Counted from the first letter of the stretch, positions 8,052 to 14,421 are shown. The stretch: DNA of 16,750 bases from HGM04593 sp964485215 (GCA_964485215.1 CAZAIM010000050.1:1-16750), one strand, 5' to 3'. Numbers and translations are program-made. The notes: a model not told the origin generated them from the sequence alone.

Positions 8052-9290
8052 CTATAAGAATGTCTTCTTGCAGTTTGTCAGGCTCTGTCCCCGTGTGAAA
8101 TCGGGGATTTCGACAGGTGCGCCGCTGCTACGCGCCGAAATGTCGGTAAGCTCTACAAGGCAGCTCCATAGCGCAGCGTCATATACATTCATGTCGAGCG
8201 GAAGACCGCATCGCAGGCAGTGTATTAAACGGCAGTCCATTGCATAGTCAATCCATCGGCGGCCACATAGCTGCTCGCCGCGTTCCTTGTACATGGCTAC
8301 AATAGGGTGGCGGTGCTCCTCTATAATCTTTTGGCAAGCCTCCCCGGTGATACCCTCCTCGCTGTCGGGTGCGAATGCCAGTTGCGGTATGGGGTATTTC
8401 TGTGCAAATCCTTTCGTACCGCTCAGCAGGAACGAACGGCTGTAGGGGCGTGGCAGCGTCATACAGTTCTGTACAAGTATCGTATGCCCCTTTTCGGTAG
8501 TTATTATAGAACTGTTCATGGTGCCGCTGAGGCTTTCCGCATTGGCACCTTCGATACGTTTCGACGAAACAGAAACAATACTCTTCATCCTGTCGCCACG
8601 GTGAATGTTCATGGCCAGTGCAATGGGGCCAAGCCCATGAGTGGGGTAGGGGTTGCCGTTGTGGCTGCTCATGAACTCCACCTGCCAGTTGTTCCATTTG
8701 CGCTCGCCATTGTCATTGGACGACACACGTTCGCGCAAGTCGTGCAGATATGCTCCCTCGGCATGTATTATCTCGCCCAGCAGGCCTTTGCTTGCCATGT
8801 TAAGCAGAGCCATCTCAAATTCATCGTAGCAGCAGTTCTCGAGCATTATGCAGTGACGCTGTGTCTCTTCGGCTGTCTCTACCAACCGCCAGCAGTCGGC
8901 AACAGTGGTTGCTGCCGGAACCTCAGTGGCTACGTGCTTTCCTTGAAGCATCGCATATACTGCAATGTCGGCGTGGCTTGCCCAGTCGGTACATATGTAT
9001 ACAAGGTCTACGTCATCCTTTTCGCATAGAATCTTCCATCCATCGGGCGAACAGAATGTTGCCGGGTTCTCACCTCCTGCATCGGCAATTATTTTCCCGG
9101 CCTCCTCTATGTTCTCCTCTACAAGGTCGCAAAGCGCAGTTACCTTGCAGCCCTCGATGTGCATCATACGGTGTACGGCACGCTTGGCACGCACGCCAAG
9201 GCCCACAAAGCCAATGCGCACGCACTCTATCGGTTCGCACTGCAATTGCAGCACGCTCCTGTGTATCTTTTTGTTACTGTCGCTCTCCAT
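8052..9290 (-). CDS. Gfo/Idh/MocA-fold protein of the GH109 (alpha-N-acetylgalactosaminidase-like) type
   Basis: A 412-residue NAD(P)-dependent protein. An N-terminal Rossmann fold is shown by RIGFVGLGVRAKRAVHR (25-41) and ALCDLVEENIEEA (52-64), with TEVP (122-125) where oxidoreductases have EKP. GH109 landmarks follow: ENCCYDEFEMALLNMASKGLLGEIIHAEGAYLHDLRE (151-187) and NPYPTHGLGPIALAMNIHRGDR (213-234). GH109 enzymes remove terminal alpha-GalNAc by an NAD-dependent redox elimination mechanism. The Glu of TEVP, Tyr of NCCY, and Tyr215/His218 of YPTHGLG match residues conserved in that family. Most GH109 proteins have a signal peptide; this one starts MESDSNKKIH with none, so it should be cytoplasmic, acting on imported sugars or as a dehydrogenase (inference). 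A Bacteroidetes-type promoter lies just upstream. It converges with cstA. Confidence 0.85.
   Translation of the reverse strand: MESDSNKKIHRSVLQLQCEPIECVRIGFVGLGVRAKRAVHRMMHIEGCKVTALCDLVEENIEEAGKIIADAGGENPATFCSPDGWKILCEKDDVDLVYICTDWASHADIAVYAMLQGKHVATEVPAATTVADCWRLVETAEETQRHCIMLENCCYDEFEMALLNMASKGLLGEIIHAEGAYLHDLRERVSSNDNGERKWNNWQVEFMSSHNGNPYPTHGLGPIALAMNIHRGDRMKSIVSVSSKRIEGANAESLSGTMNSSIITTEKGHTILVQNCMTLPRPYSRSFLLSGTKGFAQKYPIPQLAFAPDSEEGITGEACQKIIEEHRHPIVAMYKERGEQLCGRRWIDYAMDCRLIHCLRCGLPLDMNVYDAALWSCLVELTDISARSSGAPVEIPDFTRGQSLTNCKKTFL
8088..8110 (+). terminator. Possible weak terminator for cstA, inside the convergent gene
   Basis: TCCCCG (8088-8093) pairs with CGGGGA (8102-8107) over an 8-nt loop and is followed by TTTC. 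It lies 55 bp after the cstA stop, within the 3' end of the opposing coding sequence. The T-run is short, so this is a weak call; no other terminator is visible between the convergent genes. Confidence 0.3.
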
Positions 9291-9312
9291 CGTTATACTG
9301 CGTCAAACATTG

Positions 9313-9344
9313 CAAAATAACAAAAAAAGCATCACCTATCAAAA
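9313..9344 (-). promoter_or_regulatory. Candidate Bacteroidetes-type promoter for the GH109-like gene
   Basis: Read on the minus strand, TTTTG (9344-9340) is followed after 19 bases by TTATTTTG (9320-9313), one mismatch from TAnnTTTG. The spacing fits the TTTG-N19-21-TAnnTTTG pattern of the main Bacteroidetes sigma factor. Transcription would start near 9306 and leave a leader of about 16 nt before the ATG at 9290. A perfect TATTTTTG also occurs at 9404-9397 on this strand, but without a -33 element at the right distance. Confidence 0.5.
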
Positions 9345-9359
9345 TGTTATCTCTATTTT

Positions 9360-9370
9360 AGAAGTTGTTT
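9360..9370 (+). repeat. Dispersed AGAAGYTGTTT motif, copy 2
   Basis: AGAAGTTGTTT preceded by TATTTT and followed by ATTTATAT, with TTATAGAA starting 18 bases downstream. It matches the minus-strand copy at 2778-2788 exactly over 11 bases and that at 14188-14198 with one C/T change. It lies 70 bp upstream of the GH109-like gene, pointing away from it. Confidence 0.45.
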
Positions 9371-9468
9371 ATTTATATCGCAAAATCTTTATAGAACAAA
9401 AATAGAATGTTTCTTTTTCGAATAACCGTCCATCCGCACCTCACAAAGCGTGAATACTCCCCTTATTC

Positions 9469-9493
9469 TTTCTCCTTTCTGCTTTCTCCTTTC
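9469..9493 (+). repeat. Polypyrimidine 11-bp direct repeat next to the MG2-like stop codon
   Basis: TTTCTCCTTTC at 9469-9479 recurs exactly at 9483-9493, separated by TGC, so the period is 14 bp. It directly abuts the stop codon (9494-9496) of the minus-strand MG2-like gene; in the mRNA it is an all-purine GAAAGGAGAAAG tract apart from one C. No hairpin plus U-run terminator for that gene is visible in this 203-bp gap. Confidence 0.6.
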
Positions 9494-12400
9494 CTAAAGT
9501 TCCTTCAGAATCTTCTTTGCCTCCTCGTTGCCTGCTGCTGCGGCCTCACGGTAAAGGTCTTTTGCAACGCTCTTGTCCCGGCTCACTCCCTTTCCTTCGT
9601 AATAGTAGTCGGCCATAAGTTTTGTGCCTCTGTGGTCACCCTCCTTCGATAGCATCTTTGCATATCTGTACGCCTCCTTGTAGTTGCCTGCATTATGCTC
9701 GTGCTCCATAACATAAGCCAGAGCATCGATGTTCTTCTGCTCGGCTGCGGCCTTAATGTATGCAATGCCCTCCTTGCCTTGAGTTGTCAGGTGCAGCCCA
9801 TACTCAAGCATAGCATCTATGTTTTTCAGCGATGCAGCCTTTGCAAGCAGTTCCTCGGCAATGCCGCTGTTCTTCTCAACCATAGTCCCGTTTTTGTAGC
9901 GGTGCGACATCTCGAGCAATGCCCTTGGCTCATCCTTTCCCGCTGCGCGCTCAAACCAGCCGTGTGCCTCCGCGCCCTTCTCCTCCTCAATCATTCTTGC
10001 GAGGTCATACATTGCCGGTGCGTAACCCTGTACTGCTGCATCTGTAAAGAATTTCACCGCAAGCTCTTCGTTTTTCTTCAGCCCAGTGCCATCGCGGTAG
10101 CACATGCCAATATAGTAGAGCGATGGGTTATACTTATACTGTACAAGTTCGGCAAAAATTGTTATCGCATCCTTGTAGCGTCTTTGGTTGTAGTATATTA
10201 TCCCTTTCTCGTGCTCTCTTGCACAGGCGGCCTCTGTCTCGGGGTTCATCTGCACCTCTGCCACAGTCTCGGCACTGCTTTCCTGTGTGTTTTCATCCCT
10301 CTCCTTTACGTTTGCAGTCTCTTCGGGGCGTGTCCTTGTCACAATGGTGTTGTCGTTGCTGTAGAGCCTGTTGCCGTCGCGCCCGGCAACGGTGACGTTT
10401 ATGTTGCGGCAGTTACTGCTGTTATACAGTTCCACTACAGCCTCTCCGTTGGCTACTGTAACCTCGGGAACCCATAGCAGTGTGCGGCGGTAGTCCTTCT
10501 CGTCGGGTTTCATCTTGCTGTAGTCGGGCGAGTAGAACTGCTTGCTTTCGCTATAGCCCTGTACCGATGTGTAACGCAATGAACTTCCTGTAGCTGCAAA
10601 TTCGGGGACGATGCCCTGCTCGCGCTCCTCCTTGGTGTATGGTATGAGACAAGCCACATAGTTCGGGTTCATCGGGTATGAAATGCCGTTCTGCGATTCA
10701 ATCCTTTTATTGAAGAGACGGCTGTCGGGGCATCCGTCGGCTCCGTTGCCGGCGAAAAGGTAGCTTTGCGACAGGAATCCCTTGTAGAACTTCTGCGTTG
10801 GCACTTTGTTGTCCATCATACGTCCCAGAGGTGTCCAGTGTACGTCTCTGTTCTCGAACTGCTCTTTTGTCTTTTCGTCGCAGCGTATTACAAACTCCTT
10901 GAAGTTCGTCATCTTGTCGGGGTCGGGCAATCCTTTCAGGTACTCTGTGTCGGGTCTGGGTATGCTGTCCTGGCTGTACTCTCCAAGCACCACCATCAGC
11001 TGCACCCAGTATGCCCAGCTGTAGTTGTGTCGTTTCATTGCGCTTAGCACCACATCGTTGGCAGTGAGCGTGTGGTCGTAGTCGTGGTCCACCGTGAGCG
11101 TTATTGTCTCCCCTTTAGTTTCTTCTCTCGGGTCATCGGGGTACCCGGTGGCATATCTTATGCTTCCTACATATTTTATTATACCCGGGAGGCCTTTCAT
11201 TGGCAAGGATACTATCTCGCCGTTCAAGATAGGCTCATTCCTCTCGTTAGGAATCGCATCGGTCTCAATATTCTCGTCGGTCTGTTCAGTGACTTCTATA
11301 TTGTCAGTGGTCATAATATCATCCCAGGCATCGAAGAACAGGTCATCCTCGTATGTGCTGAACTGGTCGAGGTACGTAACATCCTGTGCATATTCCCACT
11401 CGTTGAGGTAATTGAACCGCATTTCGCTGTGTGGAGGCCTGCTGTTTATCTCCTTTTTCCTTGTCGCTACAACGTCTACCGACGAGAGCATATACTCGAA
11501 TGGGTTTATCCTGACAAGGCTGTCGGCTTCGCTCCTGCTCATTGGTGCGCCAAGGTTACGTTCCCAGTAGTCGTACAGCCTGTAGCCCGGCGAGAAATAG
11601 CGGTCGAGCGCGAACTGGTACGAAATGTTCTGGCTGTGCTTGAATGTCGTCTGCGGACGCAGCGATGCAATGCGTGTACCGTAGAAATCGTCGAGTTCAA
11701 TGTAGAACGAGCCGGTGCTGTCGGTGCGGAATGTCGTTGTGATGACATTCCTGCCGTCGGTGGCTATGTCCACTCTTGTAAGATTGTTCTTCTGTGGAAT
11801 GACCAGAATCTTGCCTCTCGCGCTCAACTCCTTGTTGCGGTTCTTCTGCAGGAACTTGCCCTTTATGGTTATTCCACGTTCAATGGGCTGCATATTGGTT
11901 ATCTTCTTGCGTGTAAGCAGGTGCCAGTCATACGATGTCCAGCCATGGGTGAGCATCACCAGGTCGAGATGCTCCTTGCGTTTGGCATTGTCCCTGTCGA
12001 AGTATTGTGCTGCGTCGGGGATGTATCCTTTCAGTTCGGAACCCAAAAGCAGATAACTGTATATGTTGTAGTTGTACGATGTAGCCTGAGTGCCGGCTGC
12101 ATCTCCTACCGTCAGCGACAGGTCGCTGCCATCGGGTATGGGCTTTCCGTCGTCGCGCGATACCTTCAACGTTATCTTCTCGTTGGCTTTGGCATTGAGG
12201 TTATGTGTGTGGTAGCCGTTGGCCGTGACATTGAGCCTTACGGTCTCGCGTCCGCTCTTCTGCAGCTCGTCGTGCATCACAAAGAACTGCCTTTCGGCAA
12301 GCGGAATATTCTCGTTAATGAACACTACAGCGCGGCACACGCCCTCGGGCAGGCTGTTGCGTGCAATGGTTATCGTTGTCTCCTTGTCGGCAGTAGCCAG

Positions 12401-13339
12401 CTTCTTGTAGTAGCCCATTGCTCCACGGTATAATATGGCAAATCCCATTTCGCTGCTTTCGCCAATGTTGTTCCTTATGTCTATACTCACACTGTCGCCC
12501 TTCTCGGCTATGCTCATCACCACACCCTCCTCGGCAACTTCGGGCAGCTTGAAGCTATGCTTCTTCATCTTGCCCTCCTTGTTCTTTATCATAGCCTCGG
12601 CACGGTATTTGGCTCCCTTTTCGGGTGTTATGCTGAATGTTCCCTTGCCCATATGCTCCGGGGTGCTCTCAAGAAGCTTCTCGCCATTCTTGTATATGGT
12701 AATCTTCTCTTCGCTGAAAAGTCCGTCGGCCTCGCGCAGTTCATATGCAACCTTGCTCTCAATCCCTGCTACAAGGTGTCCGCCCTCGGGGAAGAAGTCC
12801 AAAGTCGCTTCGGGCAGCTTGGCCGAAACCCACTTGCCTTTCTCGCTGAACCCACGGCGGCGGTCAAGCATATTCCTGAAGTCCCAGTTGTCGGCATTTA
12901 CCTTGTCGAATACCGGGAATACACGGCTGAAAATCGCGCTCTTGTCCCAGTTGAGCATATATCGCGTGTATGCGCGCACCTCATAATAGCCCGAGAGAAG
13001 CAACCGGTTCAGTTCAAACTCGCCGTGGCAACTGCCATCCTCGCCAATCTTGTATTTCTTTGTCTCAACAACATAGCCTTCGGGAGCAACAAGCTCCACA
13101 TAGAGAACCTTGCTTGGTGTGCTGCTGCGGTCATCGGTGCCGAATGTTACATAAGCCTTGAACCACATGGTTTCGCCAAGGTAGTAGGAGTTATTGTCGA
13201 AATGCAGGAAAATACGTTCCTGCTGCATGACGCGTCCAACCTGCATTGCTCTGAGTGCTATGCTGTCAATTCTGCTCTGCGCCGTGGCAGCGAGCAATGT
13301 AAATGTAGCAAATGTAAGTATTGCGAGAACCCTTTTCAT
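9494..13339 (-). CDS. Exported macroglobulin-like (MG2-type) protein with C-terminal Sel1/TPR repeats
   Basis: A 1281-residue protein with signal peptide MKRVLAILTFATFTLLAATA (1-20). Residues about 38-260 form MG2-like beta domains: QQERIFLHFDNNSYYLGETMWFKAYV (39-64), SGYYEVRAYTRYMLNW (116-131) and LDFFPEGGHLVAGIESKVAYELR (180-202), as in Bacteroidetes MG2/TonB-plug-like surface proteins. Around 618-630, SSVDVVATRKKE resembles the start of a TonB plug, but no plug or barrel follows. Residues about 935-1000 (FYSPDYSKMKP, TLLWVPEVTVANGEAVVELYNSS) are the closing beta domain of that family. An acidic linker (1003-1035) leads to Sel1/TPR repeats at about 1041-1281, e.g. SLYYIGMCYRDGTGLKKNEELAVKFFTDAAVQG and TKLMADYYYEGKGVSRDKSVAKDLYREAAAAG. 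No thioester CGEQ motif, so it is not a trapping macroglobulin. A periplasmic or surface role in protein binding is inference. It has its own strong promoter. Confidence 0.88.
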   Translation of the reverse strand: MKRVLAILTFATFTLLAATAQSRIDSIALRAMQVGRVMQQERIFLHFDNNSYYLGETMWFKAYVTFGTDDRSSTPSKVLYVELVAPEGYVVETKKYKIGEDGSCHGEFELNRLLLSGYYEVRAYTRYMLNWDKSAIFSRVFPVFDKVNADNWDFRNMLDRRRGFSEKGKWVSAKLPEATLDFFPEGGHLVAGIESKVAYELREADGLFSEEKITIYKNGEKLLESTPEHMGKGTFSITPEKGAKYRAEAMIKNKEGKMKKHSFKLPEVAEEGVVMSIAEKGDSVSIDIRNNIGESSEMGFAILYRGAMGYYKKLATADKETTITIARNSLPEGVCRAVVFINENIPLAERQFFVMHDELQKSGRETVRLNVTANGYHTHNLNAKANEKITLKVSRDDGKPIPDGSDLSLTVGDAAGTQATSYNYNIYSYLLLGSELKGYIPDAAQYFDRDNAKRKEHLDLVMLTHGWTSYDWHLLTRKKITNMQPIERGITIKGKFLQKNRNKELSARGKILVIPQKNNLTRVDIATDGRNVITTTFRTDSTGSFYIELDDFYGTRIASLRPQTTFKHSQNISYQFALDRYFSPGYRLYDYWERNLGAPMSRSEADSLVRINPFEYMLSSVDVVATRKKEINSRPPHSEMRFNYLNEWEYAQDVTYLDQFSTYEDDLFFDAWDDIMTTDNIEVTEQTDENIETDAIPNERNEPILNGEIVSLPMKGLPGIIKYVGSIRYATGYPDDPREETKGETITLTVDHDYDHTLTANDVVLSAMKRHNYSWAYWVQLMVVLGEYSQDSIPRPDTEYLKGLPDPDKMTNFKEFVIRCDEKTKEQFENRDVHWTPLGRMMDNKVPTQKFYKGFLSQSYLFAGNGADGCPDSRLFNKRIESQNGISYPMNPNYVACLIPYTKEEREQGIVPEFAATGSSLRYTSVQGYSESKQFYSPDYSKMKPDEKDYRRTLLWVPEVTVANGEAVVELYNSSNCRNINVTVAGRDGNRLYSNDNTIVTRTRPEETANVKERDENTQESSAETVAEVQMNPETEAACAREHEKGIIYYNQRRYKDAITIFAELVQYKYNPSLYYIGMCYRDGTGLKKNEELAVKFFTDAAVQGYAPAMYDLARMIEEEKGAEAHGWFERAAGKDEPRALLEMSHRYKNGTMVEKNSGIAEELLAKAASLKNIDAMLEYGLHLTTQGKEGIAYIKAAAEQKNIDALAYVMEHEHNAGNYKEAYRYAKMLSKEGDHRGTKLMADYYYEGKGVSRDKSVAKDLYREAAAAGNEEAKKILKEL

Positions 13340-13365
13340 ACCTGTATATGTTATGTTGTTTTTTA

Positions 13366-13399
13366 CAAAAATATGATAACTTTTCTGCGATTCAAAAAA
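13366..13399 (-). promoter_or_regulatory. Bacteroidetes-type promoter of the MG2-Sel1 gene
   Basis: On the minus strand TTTTTTG (13399-13393) is followed after exactly 19 bases by TATTTTTG (13373-13366), a perfect TAnnTTTG -7 element. Transcription should begin near 13360, about 20 nt before the ATG at 13339. The best promoter in the window. Confidence 0.75.
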
Positions 13400-13525
13400 T
13401 TATAAAAACGCTCTGCAATATTTAACCTTTATTATTAGTAATGCCGGTTAGGTAAATTCGGCGGAAAACGGTATTTTGCTATAATTAACGTGGATTCGAT
13501 ATAAGAAATCTTAGATACATTCCTA

Positions 13526-13567
13526 CTCCTCAGTCACTACGTGACAGCTCCCCTCAGGCACGAGGAG
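13526..13567. repeat. CTCCTC-type nested palindrome, left copy
   Basis: CTCCTC (13526-13531) pairs with GAGGAG (13562-13567). Nested inside are GTCAC-TAC-GTGAC (13533-13545) and a CTCCCCTC stretch. The same plan (CTACTCCTC, inner GC hairpin, CTCC...GGAG) appears at 14083-14146, so the two look like members of one interspersed family. Confidence 0.55.
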
Positions 13568-13675
13568 CAGTAAATTGCAGAATTTTTCTTTCTCTCTTTT
13601 CTCTCTCTTTCTGCGGAAAAGGTAATATCAAAGAAAACCGGCACCGTTGAAGGTTGCGGTTAAACGAGCGCAGTG

Positions 13676-13706
13676 GCAAGTTCACTTGCACACTGCCGAG
13701 TGGCAG
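13676..13706. repeat. Tandem pair of short perfect hairpins
   Basis: GCAAG-TTCA-CTTGC (13676-13689) is followed at once by CTGCC-GAGT-GGCAG (13693-13706). Both have 5-bp stems and 4-nt loops. They lie inside the MITE-like composite and are not followed by T-runs, so they are not terminators. Confidence 0.5.
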
Positions 13707-13756
13707 CAACTTGGGCGAAGCCAAAAATACAGTTAATTTCGGTATGATGTGGAGTT

Positions 13757-13815
13757 GATAATGCTTGCTGTCCGCAACCCGCGCATTCGCGCGACCAATT
13801 GCTGCAAGCATTATC
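13757..13815. repeat. Perfect 12-bp inverted repeat with inner CGCG hairpin
   Basis: GATAATGCTTGC (13757-13768) is exactly complementary to GCAAGCATTATC (13804-13815) across 35 nt. The interval holds a second palindrome, CGCG-CATT-CGCG (13780-13791). The arrangement gives a long cruciform-prone arm in the middle of the MITE-like composite. Confidence 0.65.
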
Positions 13816-13957
13816 GATTGAACAAGTTAAATTCCGCACCGCCCAAAAATCAAAAGGAAAGTTTAATCGGCAAAGGCGGCTTGACTGAGGGATGTTGCAA
13901 AGCAACTCGCGAACCAAAAGCCGGCCTGACTGTTTTTCCCGTGTGCCGAGTTCTTTG

Positions 13958-13982
13958 GTACTTTCTGTCGCACAGAAAGTAC
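13958..13982. repeat. Perfect 11-bp hairpin with 3-nt loop
   Basis: GTACTTTCTGT (13958-13968), CGC, ACAGAAAGTAC (13972-13982). A weaker outer pairing GTTCT (13950-13954) with AGAAC (13987-13991) extends it. There is no T-run, so it is unlikely to be a terminator. Similar GTTACTTTC/GAAAGTAAC hairpins are common as dispersed intergenic repeats in Bacteroidetes, from memory and not checked here. Confidence 0.6.
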
Positions 13983-14082
13983 AGTTAGAACGACAGACAA
14001 AAGAATACAAGACTACCGATTAAGGGTAAATTGCAGGAAGAATAGAAGATACATTGTCCTGCATCAGCCTTGCTCTGTTTTC

Positions 14083-14146
14083 TACTCCTCACCCCTTCGG
14101 GGAGCTCCTCTATTATTAGGAGGGAGACCGCTTGCGGTGGAGAGTA
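14083..14146. repeat. CTCCTC-type nested palindrome, right copy, three-hairpin fold
   Basis: TACTC (14083-14087) pairs with GAGTA (14142-14146) and encloses three hairpins: CCCC-TTC-GGGG (14092-14102), CTCCT/AGGAG (14105-14109 with 14118-14122) and ACCGC-TT-GCGGT (14127-14138). The result is a cloverleaf-like drawing, but none of the tRNA sequence landmarks is present. Confidence 0.55.
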
Positions 14147-14187
14147 AAATTATATCAACTCACGTTAAATAAATTCGGTGGAGAATA

Positions 14188-14198
14188 AGAAGCTGTTT
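14188..14198 (+). repeat. Dispersed AGAAGYTGTTT motif, copy 3
   Basis: AGAAGCTGTTT followed by AAATTCCTAATAAAAG. It differs from the copies at 2778-2788 and 9360-9370 by one base. It lies about 110 bp upstream of the -7 element of the secreted-protein gene. Confidence 0.4.
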
Positions 14199-14282
14199 AA
14201 ATTCCTAATAAAAGTTTTTTTATATTGGAAGCCGCTATTTCGTTGTTTTTCTGTGCATATAAACATTTTTGTTGTAAAAAAT

Positions 14283-14313
14283 GCTGTTTTTGCTTAAAAA
14301 ATATGTACTTTTG
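14283..14313 (+). promoter_or_regulatory. Promoter of the secreted discoidin-domain protein
   Basis: TACTTTTG (14306-14313) is a perfect TAnnTTTG -7 element. At the expected distance (19 bases) the -33 position reads only GCTG (14283-14286), a weak match to TTTG; a better TTTTTG at 14287-14292 is too close at 13 bases. Transcription should begin near 14319, giving a leader of about 100 nt. A 6-bp hairpin ATATAC/GTATAT (14321-14338) would sit at the very 5' end of the mRNA. Confidence 0.6.
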
Positions 14314-14346
14314 CAAAATAATATACCTTATTGTATATATACGCTT

Positions 14347-14380
14347 TGTGCTAATGCACCTTGTAGCACATCGAGGTGCT
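14347..14380 (+). promoter_or_regulatory. Structured leader with alternative hairpins or pseudoknot
   Basis: Four short segments can pair in two exclusive ways. TGTGCTA (14347-14353) pairs with TAGCACA (14364-14370), while GCACCT (14356-14361) pairs with AGGTGC (14374-14379); drawn together these cross as an H-type pseudoknot. Alternatively GTGC pairs with GCAC (14348-14351 with 14356-14359) and AGCAC with GTGCT (14365-14369 with 14376-14380). No U-run follows and the start codon is about 40 nt downstream, so control of translation or mRNA stability is more likely than termination. I recognise no named riboswitch. Confidence 0.45.
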
Positions 14381-14421
14381 GAAATTGGTTGAAATTTATT
14401 GAAAATCCTAATATTAATATT

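Larger units (their letters stand above)
13485..14168. mobile_element. MITE-like composite element with imperfect terminal inverted repeats
   Basis: The left end TTAACGTGGATTCGATATAA (13485-13504) is mirrored by the right end TTATATCAACTCACGTTAA (14150-14168). Read inward, both ends give TTAACGTG, 4-5 variable bases, then GATATAA. ATAA stands directly outside both ends (13481-13484 and 14169-14172), a possible target duplication, though it is short and AT-rich. The 684-bp interior has no transposase frame. It contains two CTACTCCTC-type palindromes near its ends and several exact hairpins. Non-autonomous transposable element is the best reading; a nest of older palindromic repeats is the alternative. 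Confidence 0.5.
13400..14421. other. Gene-free, repeat-rich intergenic region
   Basis: No open frame here looks like a real gene. Frames up to 116 codons occur on both strands, but they run across palindromes, are Cys- and Arg-rich and lack leaders. The region holds a promoter for the minus-strand gene at its left edge, a MITE-like composite (13485-14168), an AGAAGCTGTTT motif (14188-14198), and at its right end a promoter and structured leader for the secreted protein. A 16-bp segment TAAATTCGGCGGAAAA at 13453-13468 recurs with 14 of 16 matches at 14170-14185, on either side of the composite. Confidence 0.7.

Noticed and set aside
8307..9029. 240-codon open frame on the plus strand
   Set aside because: Antisense to the GH109-like gene, which keeps all family motifs.
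10095..10217. Sel1-repeat region as a separate gene
   Set aside because: The frame is continuous with the MG2-like part, with no stop, promoter or leader between the two.
11072..12433. 453-codon open frame on the plus strand
   Set aside because: It lies wholly antisense to the MG2-Sel1 gene, which has a signal peptide, domain structure and promoter. The antisense protein is Val/Cys/Tyr-rich with no recognisable domain.
13958..13982. 11-bp hairpin as an intrinsic terminator
   Set aside because: Neither strand has a T-run after the stem, and no gene ends nearby.
13660..14010. 116-codon Cys-rich frame (minus) and overlapping 79-codon frame (plus, 13749-13988)
   Set aside because: Both run through the palindromes of the MITE-like composite, overlap each other and show no domain or leader. 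Such frames arise from structured repeats.
13526..14146. Repeated palindromes as a CRISPR array
   Set aside because: The repeats differ in sequence and spacing, only two share a plan, there are no regular spacers and no cas genes.
14083..14146. Three-hairpin fold as a tRNA
   Set aside because: No D-loop or T-loop consensus, no 7-bp acceptor stem with a CCA position and no plausible anticodon arm.
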